A program made the translations under genes and the position numbers. DNA of 5,523 nucleotides from Actinomycetota bacterium (GTDB lineage: Bacteria > Actinomycetota > Actinomycetes > Nanopelagicales > Nanopelagicaceae). Positions 1 through 5,523 of the stretch are shown here, in pieces. The notes beneath the pieces are model-generated. The model searched no databases and was not told the DNA's origin. It worked only from the letters and a program-made list of their open reading frames with translations. Position 1 is the first letter of the stretch, and every line of letters starts with the position of its first letter. Location: assembly GCA_947452525.1 (NCBI GenBank), contig CANGCW010000071.1, forward strand, positions 1 through 5,523. Direction: 5' to 3'.

Positions 1-405
1 ATCTCCTGCAATTGTTGCGATGGCTCGATGAAGTGTGCCCGCTTTTATAGCAGCATCAATCTGGCCAGCTAGGAGTTGCGCCCCTCCCGGTGGCGTCTTA
101 ACAACTGCAAGATTTCCACTCGAGAGCACCTCAAGAACGAGGCCTTCACGCGTAGATGCAGGAGCAAGTGGAGCTCGTGCCAGCCCAGCCTGTTGAGGAG
201 GCAGGTAGCGAAAATTCCCGTCAGAATCTCGAATGCGGATTGCTCCGATAGCCTCAAGGTCGCGGCTTGCCGTGGTCTGGGTAACTCGGATTCCAATAGC
301 TTTGAGTGCTTTTACCAAATCCTGCTGAGAGTCAATGGTCTGGCTCGTGAGAATTTCAGCAAGTCGATGCCTACGAAGTTGTGGAGAGATAGTTTCACTC
401 TTCAT
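1..405 (-). CDS. argR: Arginine repressor ArgR (partial, C-terminus beyond window edge)
   Basis: DNA-binding, arginine-responsive repressor of arginine biosynthesis. I translated 135 codons by hand from the ATG at 403-405; the frame is open to base 1. Residues about 8-70 form the winged helix-turn-helix domain, with the family recognition-helix signature VTQTTASRDL at 41-50 (Ser47-Arg48-Asp49) followed by the wing GAIRIRDSDGNFRYLP. Residues about 85-135 are the hexamerisation and arginine-binding domain, with GNLAVVKTPPGGAQLLAGQID and the start of the conserved TIAGDD(T) motif, cut after its first Asp. Family members are about 150-170 residues, so roughly 20-35 residues are missing. The start lies one base after the argD stop (TGA G ATG). 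A weak Shine-Dalgarno AGG (414-416) sits 8 bases upstream, so translation is probably coupled to argD. As a downstream gene of the operon it likely represses, it should be autoregulated through the ARG boxes before argC. Identification is firm; the regulatory role is inferred from the family and the operator. Confidence 0.95.
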   Translation of the reverse strand, partial: MKSETISPQLRRHRLAEILTSQTIDSQQDLVKALKAIGIRVTQTTASRDLEAIGAIRIRDSDGNFRYLPPQQAGLARAPLAPASTREGLVLEVLSSGNLAVVKTPPGGAQLLAGQIDAAIKAGTLHRAIATIAGD

Positions 406-406
406 C

Positions 407-1600
407 TCAATTACCTAACCGATCTAAGGCACCAGTGAAAATAGCTAGGAACTTCTTCACCTGAATTTCCGTCACATTCAATGGAGGTGCAATGCGAATT
501 ACTGATTCGTTGGGAGCGTTGAGGAGGAGGAGCTGCTCTTGCGCATCACTAACTACTTGTTTCGCCACCGGGGTGGTGAGTCGAACACCCAATAGGAAGC
601 CCCTTCCCCGAATCTCCGCAACCTTAGGATGCTCCTGAAGAGCAGCGCGAACCCTCTTTTCAAATAACGCCGCTCGTTTCATGAGTCTCTCTTTTTCAAT
701 AACATCAATCATTGCAAGTGCGGCCGCTACCGCAATCGGATTTCCACCGAAAGTACTGCCATGATCTCCGGGCGCAAAAGCTGGAACGTTCTCACCCAGA
801 GTAATCATTGCGCCGAGTGGCAATCCTCCACCAAGACCCTTAGCAAGAGTGATGATGTCTGGCTTTATGCCGGAATGCTCATATCCAAACCACTCTCCCG
901 TGCGACCCATGCCTGTCTGGACTGCATCTATGCAGAGCAGAACGCCGAATACGTCACAGAGCGCGCGTAGCCCCTCAAGGTAACCAGCAGGCGCAGGAAT
1001 AACGCCATTCTCCCCTTGAATCGGTTCAACGATAACCATCGCCGTCTTTCGCGTTACTACTCGACGCATCGCATCGAGATCACCAAACTTCACGTGCTTC
1101 ACTCTAGGAAGCAGAGGAAGAAATGGTCGCTGCTTCGCAGGCTGTCCAGTGAGCGATAATGAACCAGCCGTCCGCCCATGGAAACCACCAATCGTGGAGA
1201 CGATCCTCGTACGTCCGGTTAATCGCGAAATCTTGATGGCTGCTTCATTTGCCTCAGTACCGGAATTACAGAAGAAGGTTCGAGCGCTCTTACTGCCAGT
1301 CATCTTCTGTAACTTTTCAGCCAGCACAACTGCGCCTTCATGAATATAAAAATTTGATAAATGAGAGTGCTTCTTCACCTGTTCTGTTACCGCTTTGATG
1401 ATTTTTGGGTGGGCATGCCCGAGCGCGTTTGTGGCGATTCCACCAAGAAAATCAAGATAGCGCTTCCCGTTTTCCCCAACGAGGACAGCACCTTTCCCGG
1501 ACGTGAAAGTGAGAGCTGGCGTTCCATAATTATTCTGTAACGAATTTTCCCAGCGATTAGAAAAGTTGGAAGTCTTCGATGGTGCATTGCGTGATGTCAT
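407..1600 (-). CDS. argD: N-acetylornithine aminotransferase ArgD
   Basis: Class III PLP-dependent aminotransferase, 397 residues (normal family length). It converts N-acetylglutamate semialdehyde plus glutamate to N2-acetylornithine and 2-oxoglutarate in the cytoplasm; many ArgD enzymes also act on succinyldiaminopimelate, which cannot be judged here. Visible motifs in order: GGIATNALGHAHP (53-65), SGTEAN phosphate-binding loop (113-118), GGFHGRT with Phe140 and the likely carboxylate-binding Arg143, VEPIQGENG (191-199) with gate Glu197, DAVQTGMGRTG (225-235) with Asp225 for the pyridine nitrogen and Gln228, TLAKGLGGG with Schiff-base Lys254, and GSTFGGNP (281-288) with Thr283 for the cofactor phosphate. 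The position after Asp225 is Ala, whereas the family usually has Glu (DEVQ). The ATG overlaps the argB stop (ATGA), and GGAG at 1609-1612 lies 8 bases upstream, so this start is well supported. The gene ends one base before argR. Confidence 0.97.
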   Translation of the reverse strand: MTSRNAPSKTSNFSNRWENSLQNNYGTPALTFTSGKGAVLVGENGKRYLDFLGGIATNALGHAHPKIIKAVTEQVKKHSHLSNFYIHEGAVVLAEKLQKMTGSKSARTFFCNSGTEANEAAIKISRLTGRTRIVSTIGGFHGRTAGSLSLTGQPAKQRPFLPLLPRVKHVKFGDLDAMRRVVTRKTAMVIVEPIQGENGVIPAPAGYLEGLRALCDVFGVLLCIDAVQTGMGRTGEWFGYEHSGIKPDIITLAKGLGGGLPLGAMITLGENVPAFAPGDHGSTFGGNPIAVAAALAMIDVIEKERLMKRAALFEKRVRAALQEHPKVAEIRGRGFLLGVRLTTPVAKQVVSDAQEQLLLLNAPNESVIRIAPPLNVTEIQVKKFLAIFTGALDRLGN

Positions 1601-2385
1601 GGATGGATCTCCGTTCCGCCTTCGCCACGTAAAGCAGCGCCAAGATTCTCTACATCTCTTCCATCGATTATCCGGACTCTCGTTACGCCAGCCTTGATTG
1701 CTGAGAGCGCCGCCTCTACCTTTGGAACCATGCCCTCCGAGAAGGTTGGAAGGAGCGATGAGAGTTCTACTGAAGAAATTGAGCGAATAATGGAATCAGG
1801 ATCAGGAAAATTCCGATAAATCCCAGCAACATCAGTCATGAAAATTACTTCATCGGCTTTAAGCGCTCCAGCGATCGCTCCCGCAGCGATGTCGGCGTTG
1901 AGGTTTAACCCCTCTCCTGCTTCGCTCACCGCGACAGGTGAAACAATGGGAAATAGCCCTGAAGCGTGAAGAGAGCTAATAATCTCTGGATTAGTTGTGG
2001 CAACTTCTCCTACTAACCCTATGTCAACGGGCTTGCCATCAACTATTGGTCTCATTCGCACTGCACGGATTAACCCACCATCACCGGCAGAAATACCAAC
2101 TGCATTAACGCCCTCGCTCACAAATTGATTCACAAGTGTTCGAAGTACATCTCCGGAAAGTACTTTTTGCACAACTCTAAATACCGCTGGAGAAGTCTTT
2201 CGGTAGCCTCCGAGGAACTCTCCTTCAACGCCGTGTAAGGCTAATTCAGCATTGATCTGCGGTCCCCCGCCATGGACTAACACCAATTTTTTGCCGTTCT
2301 TGATTTGATCAGCGATCAGAGCGATCACTGGATCCTTCACGCCTGGTTCAGGAAGTGCATGTCCGCCATACTTAATAACAATCAT
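1597..2385 (-). CDS. argB: N-acetylglutamate kinase ArgB, short form
   Basis: Amino-acid kinase family enzyme, 262 residues, phosphorylating N-acetyl-L-glutamate with ATP (second step of arginine synthesis). Visible: IKYGG with Lys5 (phosphoryl-transfer site), the VHGGGPQIN glycine loop (37-45), Arg62 in GGYRKT (substrate carboxylate), VDIGLVGEV (120-128), NLNAD (161-165) with Asn161 and Asp165, MTDVAGIY (183-190), and SEGMVPKVEA with Lys222. Actinobacterial homologues are typically nearer 290-300 residues because of an N-terminal helix that makes the enzyme hexameric and arginine-sensitive. Here the protein begins directly at MIVIKYGG, and an in-frame TGA (2395-2397) only four codons upstream rules out a longer start. 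The C-terminal segment (DGRDVENLGAALRGEGGTEI) also lacks the His and Glu usual in arginine-inhibited forms. Kinase of LysW-bound aminoadipate (LysZ) is an alternative with a similar N- and C-terminus, but the NAGK-type internal motifs and the operon favour ArgB. No Shine-Dalgarno is visible; the start overlaps the argJ stop as ATGA, so coupled translation is likely. Confidence 0.95.
   Translation of the reverse strand: MIVIKYGGHALPEPGVKDPVIALIADQIKNGKKLVLVHGGGPQINAELALHGVEGEFLGGYRKTSPAVFRVVQKVLSGDVLRTLVNQFVSEGVNAVGISAGDGGLIRAVRMRPIVDGKPVDIGLVGEVATTNPEIISSLHASGLFPIVSPVAVSEAGEGLNLNADIAAGAIAGALKADEVIFMTDVAGIYRNFPDPDSIIRSISSVELSSLLPTFSEGMVPKVEAALSAIKAGVTRVRIIDGRDVENLGAALRGEGGTEIHP
1609..1612 (-). 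promoter_or_regulatory. Shine-Dalgarno site of argD
   Basis: GGAG on the coding strand lies 8 bases before the argD ATG, inside the end of argB. It supports the ATG that overlaps the argB TGA. Confidence 0.65.
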
Positions 2386-3539
2386 GATGAGTAATCACTG
2401 TTCTCATGTACGTATTCGGCGGTCAGGTCGTTTGTCCAGATGGTGGCGGTTTCGCTACCGGCCTTGAGATCAATCAGGATTTCTACTCGCTTATCGGACA
2501 TATCAACCTTCGATCTCTCCTCACCTGGAGCACTGTTCTTGCAAACCATTACTCCATTCAGAGAGACATCGATGGAGTACGGGTCAAAGACAGCTGATGT
2601 CGTTCCAATTGCGGCCAAGACTCGACCCCAGTTCGGATCTTCGCCATGAATAGCACACTTAAGAAGATTATTCCGAGCGCAAGATTTTCCGACTAACTCT
2701 GCATCTGCAACGGATTCTGCTCCAACAACCTTTATTGCGATGATCTTCGAATGCCCTTCTGCATCTGCAATCAACGCTTGAGAGAGGTGCTCACAGCACT
2801 CGAAGAGCATCGAACGAAGTTCATCGTTGCTAAGTGTGACTCCGCTTGCTCCAGATGCCATCAAAAGAACCGTGTCATTGGTAGACATACAACCATCGGA
2901 ATCAATGCGATTGAAAGTCTCTCCTATTACTGATTCGAATATCTCTCTCATGTTCTCGCTCGGAAGCGCATCAATGGCCACAACAGAGAGCATCGTCGCT
3001 AGCGATGGAGCAAGCATTCCTGCGCCCTTCGCCATTCCGAAGATCTTTACACCCCGATTTTCCCCGTTGAAGTACTTAGGATGAGTATCGGTTGTCATGA
3101 TTGCTTCTGCAACGGAGAGTCCCGTATTTACATCCAGGTTCGACACGGCTAGATCTATCCCTGAGAGGATTCGATCCATCGGTAGGCGCTCACCAATCAT
3201 TCCCGTTGAACAGATGACAACATCCCCTGAAGAGAGGTCGAGCTTATCAGCCACATATTCAGCAGATGCGTGAGTATCGGCAAAACCTTCTGGACCAGTA
3301 CAGGCGTTCGCTCCCCCGCTATTGAGGAGTACTGCGGTGACTTCGCCATCCTTTACAACTTGCTTTGACCAAGTAACGGGAGCCGCAACAATTGCGTTGC
3401 TAGTAAATACCGCTGAACCAAACTTCGTAGGACCCTCATTCACAATGAGGGCAAGGTCCTTCGCACCGCTCTTCTTGATTCCTGCAGCGACTCCGGCTGC
3501 ACGAAAGCCTTGAGGAAGGGAGATCTCTGCCTCTGTCAT
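2382..3539 (-). CDS. argJ: Ornithine acetyltransferase / glutamate N-acetyltransferase ArgJ
   Basis: Ntn-type self-processing enzyme, 385 residues, transferring the acetyl group from N2-acetylornithine to glutamate and so recycling acetyl in the cyclic arginine pathway; many members also use acetyl-CoA. The autocleavage site is in APSLATML: cleavage between Ala181 and Thr182 would give an alpha chain 1-181 and a beta chain 182-385, with Thr182 as nucleophile. By matching to residues known from the M. tuberculosis enzyme I place the oxyanion pair at Thr112-Gly113 (STGMIGE), the substrate Thr in IMTTDT (near 149), Lys171 in MAKGAGM, Glu261 in DAEGHSK, and the C-terminal Asn380 and Ser385 in YVHENSDYSS. 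All are present, so the enzyme looks active. DSDGCMSTNDT (213-223) is also conserved. The ATG has a strong Shine-Dalgarno AGGAG (3547-3551) 7 bases upstream and overlaps the argC stop by 4 bases. Whether it is mono- or bifunctional cannot be told from sequence alone. Confidence 0.97.
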   Translation of the reverse strand: MTEAEISLPQGFRAAGVAAGIKKSGAKDLALIVNEGPTKFGSAVFTSNAIVAAPVTWSKQVVKDGEVTAVLLNSGGANACTGPEGFADTHASAEYVADKLDLSSGDVVICSTGMIGERLPMDRILSGIDLAVSNLDVNTGLSVAEAIMTTDTHPKYFNGENRGVKIFGMAKGAGMLAPSLATMLSVVAIDALPSENMREIFESVIGETFNRIDSDGCMSTNDTVLLMASGASGVTLSNDELRSMLFECCEHLSQALIADAEGHSKIIAIKVVGAESVADAELVGKSCARNNLLKCAIHGEDPNWGRVLAAIGTTSAVFDPYSIDVSLNGVMVCKNSAPGEERSKVDMSDKRVEILIDLKAGSETATIWTNDLTAEYVHENSDYSS

Positions 3540-4561
3540 GAGCGAACTCCTACTGTCGGAACACCAAGATCCTCGGCGTAACCAGAGATCAGGTTTGCAT
3601 TCTGAATTGCGGCGCTAGCGGCACCTTTACCGAGATTATCTAGAGCAGAGCTAACAATGAGGCGATTGGTGTGAGCGTCAATCGCAATCTGCAGGTGTAC
3701 TGAGTTGCTGCCGAGCGTTGAAGAAGTTCGCGGCATCTCCCCTTCTGCAAGGAGAGAGACGAAGACGCTATCGGAGTAGAACTTCTCATACATTGAACGA
3801 ATCTGCGCAGTATCTGTATTCGAAGTGAGTTTTGCCGTAACCGTAGCGAGGATTCCTCTCGGCATAGGCGCGAGTATCGGAGTGAAAGAAATCCTCACAT
3901 CTCCTCCCCCGATGGAACTAAGTGCCTGTTCAACCTCAGGCGTGTGTTGATGCACTCCACCGAACTTGTACGAAGTAAGAGAGTTCATCGTTTCGGATCC
4001 GAGAAGTGAGATTTTTGCACTTCTGCCAGCTCCAGTAACTCCCGAGGATGCGACTACGACGATATCTGAGGCATCAATGACGCCAGATGCAATAGCTGGA
4101 GCGATCGCTAGATTGATGGCCGTTGCATAACACCCAGGGTTTGCGACACGGGATGCGTTCTTAATCTTGTCGCGCTGGCCAGGGAGTTCAGGTGAGCCAT
4201 AGACCCATGATCCGGCGTGGGACCCACCGTAATACTTTGCCCATTGATCGCTGTTGTTCAATCGATAGTCCGCGCCGAGATCAACAATTTTTATCTCGCT
4301 TGGCAATTCTGCGATGTACTTTGCAGACTCACCGTGCGGGAGAGCGAAGAAGAGCAATGCACATTCACTCATCTTCGCAAGGTCAGTCTCTTCAAATGCA
4401 CGCCCAGAGAACTCTTGCAGGTGGGGGTGCACAGAGGTAATTGCCTCGCCCGCAGAGGACCCTGCAGCTATGTAATCAATCGAGAACTCTGGGTGGTTGA
4501 GCAGAAGCCTTAATAGCTCGCCGCCTGAGTACCCACTTGCGCCGACTACGCCTATTTTCAT
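3536..4561 (-). CDS. argC: N-acetyl-gamma-glutamyl-phosphate reductase ArgC
   Basis: NADPH-dependent reductase, 341 residues (usual length), converting N-acetyl-gamma-glutamyl phosphate from ArgB into the semialdehyde used by ArgD. The N-terminal Rossmann fold opens with MKIGVVGASGYSGGELLRLL, giving the dinucleotide loop GASGYSG (7-13). FFALPHGES (71-79) and VDLGADYRL (93-101) are family motifs. NPGCYAT (141-147) carries catalytic Cys144, followed by the SSGVTGAGR substrate loop (172-180) and GGVHQHTPEVEQ (201-212) with the catalytic His region at 204-206. PILAPMPRGILATV (228-241) and the C-terminal DNLGKGAASAAIQNANL complete the pattern. The start is unambiguous because the Rossmann strand begins at the first residue. 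The only upstream Shine-Dalgarno-like bases are AGG at 4565-4567, unusually close (3 bases) to the ATG, so initiation may be weak or unusual. First gene of the arg cluster, directly behind the ARG boxes. Confidence 0.97.
   Translation of the reverse strand: MKIGVVGASGYSGGELLRLLLNHPEFSIDYIAAGSSAGEAITSVHPHLQEFSGRAFEETDLAKMSECALLFFALPHGESAKYIAELPSEIKIVDLGADYRLNNSDQWAKYYGGSHAGSWVYGSPELPGQRDKIKNASRVANPGCYATAINLAIAPAIASGVIDASDIVVVASSGVTGAGRSAKISLLGSETMNSLTSYKFGGVHQHTPEVEQALSSIGGGDVRISFTPILAPMPRGILATVTAKLTSNTDTAQIRSMYEKFYSDSVFVSLLAEGEMPRTSSTLGSNSVHLQIAIDAHTNRLIVSSALDNLGKGAASAAIQNANLISGYAEDLGVPTVGVRS
3547..3551 (-). promoter_or_regulatory. Shine-Dalgarno site of argJ
   Basis: AGGAG on the coding strand lies 7 bases before the argJ ATG, inside the end of argC. 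It is the strongest ribosome-binding site in the cluster and fixes the argJ start, which also overlaps the argC stop as ATGA. Confidence 0.75.
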
Positions 4562-4592
4562 GGGCCTAGTGTATGAGCTGGGTATTCATTCA

Positions 4593-4606
4593 TGCAATTT
4601 TATGCA
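4593..4606 (-). promoter_or_regulatory. ARG box 1 (ArgR operator half, proximal to argC)
   Basis: TGCAATTTTATGCA on the plus strand (TGCATAAAATTGCA on the coding strand) matches TGNAT-WWWW-ATNCA with one mismatch. If both boxes are taken as 18-mers, they are separated by 2 bp, like the tandem boxes described for E. coli argR. It overlaps the candidate -10 hexamer TAAAAT, so bound ArgR would block RNA polymerase. Confidence 0.75.
4597..4602 (-). promoter_or_regulatory. Candidate -10 element of the argC promoter
   Basis: TAAAAT on the coding strand differs from TATAAT at one position and would start transcription near 4590, leaving a leader of about 30 bases. No convincing -35 is visible at 17-18 bp spacing (the best, TGTATA, is poor). 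A second hexamer, TATATT (4619-4624), is an equally good -10 lying in ARG box 2, also without a good -35. Which one is used cannot be decided from sequence; both would be covered by ArgR. Confidence 0.4.
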
Positions 4607-4612
4607 ACGTTT

Positions 4613-4626
4613 TGCATAAATATACA
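4613..4626 (-). promoter_or_regulatory. ARG box 2 (ArgR operator half, distal to argC)
   Basis: TGCATAAATATACA on the plus strand (TGTATATTTATGCA on the coding strand) matches the palindromic core TGNAT-WWWW-ATNCA known from E. coli and Streptomyces ARG boxes at every specified position. It ends directly beside the pheT stop codon. Its centre is 20 bp from that of the neighbouring box, the helical phasing expected for a hexameric ArgR binding two boxes on one DNA face. The encoded argR in the same operon supports the assignment; binding itself is inferred. Confidence 0.8.
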
Positions 4627-5523
4627 CTAGCCTCGAGGCACGGCTCCACAGCTCTTGAGGGCTGATGCCGCAGCTGCTTCGCGATACTCAGATACTTCAG
4701 CAGCCGTGAGGGTGCGATCAGGCGCTCTGAATGTCATTGTGAAGGCGAGAGAGATTTTGCCCGCACCGATGGTTGAAGCATCTGAATAGGTATCAAAGAG
4801 TGCGATTGATTCAAGTAGGTCGCCCGCCCCTGCCTTCAGCGCTGCCTCAACTTCACTCGCTGGAACAGTCGCATCCACAACAAGTGCAATATCTTGAGTT
4901 GCTGCAGGAAGTGACCAGACTCTCGGAGCGGGTGCGACATCATTAAATGGCAAGGCCGAGAGAATCACCGCAAAGGCGATTGTCCGGGGTGGCAATCCGA
5001 GCTCTTCTAGTACTCGTGGATGAAGTTCGCCTGCGTGCGCAACCGCCTTCTCCCCCACTCGAATCTCGGCACAGCGACCTGGGTGCCAAGGCGCTAAATC
5101 AGATTGAACAACTTCGGCAACATTTCCAGTCTCTTCAACAATACGGAGAGCAAGTGAGATTGCATCGCTCCAATCAACAGAGCGACCATTGCCCCACCAA
5201 CCACCGCGATCAAGCCCACCGGTGAGAACTCCACCAACAAAGAGTGGTTGATCTGGGACGCTTGCATAGATACGGGCGATATCCGCTTCGCTAGGTCGGA
5301 CGCCCGTTGCAACTTCTCCTACCGCTTGAAGCTCAGTGACATTGCGAAATACAGATCCAATTTCAAAGATTGCTACATCTTTACTTCCACGAGAGAGATT
5401 TCTCTGGAGCGTCGTGAGTAGACCTGGGAGTAGATGAGTGCGAAGTAGTGGCGTCTCCTCCGAGATTGGGTTAGCCAAACGGAAACTGGCGGCACGAGGC
5501 CCGACAAAGCCAAGTGTCTTCAC
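4627..5523 (-). CDS. pheT: Phenylalanyl-tRNA synthetase beta subunit PheT (C-terminal part)
   Basis: The open frame enters from the window edge and covers 298 residues plus a TAG stop at 4627-4629. Bacterial PheT is about 800 residues, so roughly the last third is present; the GTG at 5521-5523 is an internal Val codon, not the start. Residues 14-46 contain FRLANPISEETPLLRTHLLPGLL and the NLSRG segment of the catalytic-like B domain, then FEIGSVF (53-59), WHPGRCAEI (146-154) and GELHPRVLEELGLP (165-178). Residues about 204-298 are the FDX-ACB anticodon-binding domain: SLPAATQDIALVVDATVPASEV at its start, LFDTYSDASTIGAGKISLAFTMTFR in the middle and a terminal helix ending GAVPRG. With PheS it forms the heterotetramer that charges tRNA-Phe. 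It lies 65 bases upstream of argC, as in other Actinobacteria, and no T-tailed terminator hairpin follows, so read-through into argC is possible. Confidence 0.97.
   Translation of the reverse strand: MKTLGFVGPRAASFRLANPISEETPLLRTHLLPGLLTTLQRNLSRGSKDVAIFEIGSVFRNVTELQAVGEVATGVRPSEADIARIYASVPDQPLFVGGVLTGGLDRGGWWGNGRSVDWSDAISLALRIVEETGNVAEVVQSDLAPWHPGRCAEIRVGEKAVAHAGELHPRVLEELGLPPRTIAFAVILSALPFNDVAPAPRVWSLPAATQDIALVVDATVPASEVEAALKAGAGDLLESIALFDTYSDASTIGAGKISLAFTMTFRAPDRTLTAAEVSEYREAAAASALKSCGAVPRG

Larger units (their letters stand above)
4566..4630. repeat. Perfect 9-bp inverted repeat flanking the argC operator
   Basis: CTAGTGTAT at 4566-4574 and its exact reverse complement ATACACTAG at 4622-4630 enclose 47 bases that hold most of both ARG boxes and the promoter candidates. 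One arm contains the pheT stop codon. The other overlaps the AGG preceding the argC ATG. Its function is unknown; it could be chance or a long-range RNA stem in transcripts reading through from pheT. It is not a typical terminator because the loop is long and no T-run follows. Confidence 0.6.

Noticed and set aside
76..438. 120-codon open frame on the plus strand opposite argR and the end of argD
   Set aside because: Antisense to a clearly conserved ArgR reading frame; the translation shows no recognisable domain and no ribosome-binding context. Treated as a shadow.
1597..2385. Possibility that the kinase is LysZ (aminoadipate pathway) rather than ArgB
   Set aside because: The short N-terminus and C-terminal segment resemble LysZ, but VDIGLVGEV, SEGMVPKVEA and the surrounding argCJDR genes without a LysW-type carrier fit ArgB better.
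4217..4513. 98-codon plus-strand open frame within argC
   Set aside because: Antisense to the conserved Rossmann domain of ArgC, with no family resemblance; shadow frame.
4600..4619. 8-bp inverted repeat TTTATGCA / TGCATAAA with 6-base loop, a possible terminator hairpin after pheT
   Set aside because: It arises from the facing halves of the two ARG boxes, is AU-rich and has no T-run after it, so an operator explanation is better than a terminator.
5094..5312. 72-codon minus-strand frame with a hydrophobic stretch resembling a membrane segment
   Set aside because: Lies inside pheT in another frame of the same strand; the hydrophobicity follows from the pheT codons and the PheT frame is conserved through it.
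5521..5523. GTG at the window edge as a possible pheT start
   Set aside because: The protein at this point is already deep inside the PheT catalytic-like domain; the true start lies outside the window.
1..5523. CRISPR arrays, insertion sequences, tRNA or rRNA genes, prophage or defence genes
   Set aside because: No direct repeats, transposase motifs or RNA gene signatures were seen; the window is almost fully occupied by housekeeping genes.

Overview
This window carries a minus-strand arginine biosynthesis operon, read from high to low coordinates. The order is the 3' end of pheT (phenylalanyl-tRNA synthetase beta chain), a 65-base promoter/operator gap, then argC, argJ, argB, argD and most of argR, which runs off the low-coordinate edge. 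The pheST-argCJBD(F)R order is the classic arrangement in Actinobacteria such as Mycobacterium, Corynebacterium and Streptomyces. Base composition is only about half G+C by eye, and spacing is extremely tight. I infer a moderate-GC, possibly genome-streamlined actinobacterium, for example an aquatic lineage. That assignment comes from gene order and protein character, not from a marker search.

Layout: 5523-4627 is the C-terminal third of PheT, ending in the FDX-ACB anticodon-binding domain. 4626-4562 is the only real non-coding stretch. It holds two tandem ARG-box palindromes (4613-4626 and 4593-4606, centres 20 bp apart) overlapping candidate -10 hexamers, all enclosed by a perfect 9-bp inverted repeat. 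From 4561 to 1 the genes are packed without gaps: argC/argJ, argJ/argB and argB/argD each share a 4-base ATGA stop-start overlap, and argD and argR are separated by one base.

The enzymes act in sequence. ArgB phosphorylates N-acetylglutamate, ArgC reduces the acyl phosphate to the semialdehyde, ArgD transaminates it to N-acetylornithine, and ArgJ moves the acetyl group back to glutamate to give ornithine (the cyclic, acetyl-recycling pathway). ArgR is the arginine-responsive repressor expected to bind the ARG boxes before argC, so it would repress the operon that encodes it. argF (ornithine carbamoyltransferase), which lies between argD and argR in mycobacteria and corynebacteria, is absent here.

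I see no new defence, mobile or otherwise undescribed system. The points worth a second look are: (1) an ArgB that cannot have the N-terminal arginine-sensing helix and lacks the usual C-terminal arginine-site residues; (2) the 9-bp inverted repeat that could fold the argC ribosome-binding region only in read-through transcripts from pheT; (3) the two-box ArgR operator; (4) the missing argF; and (5) a Glu-to-Ala change beside the PLP-binding aspartate of ArgD.
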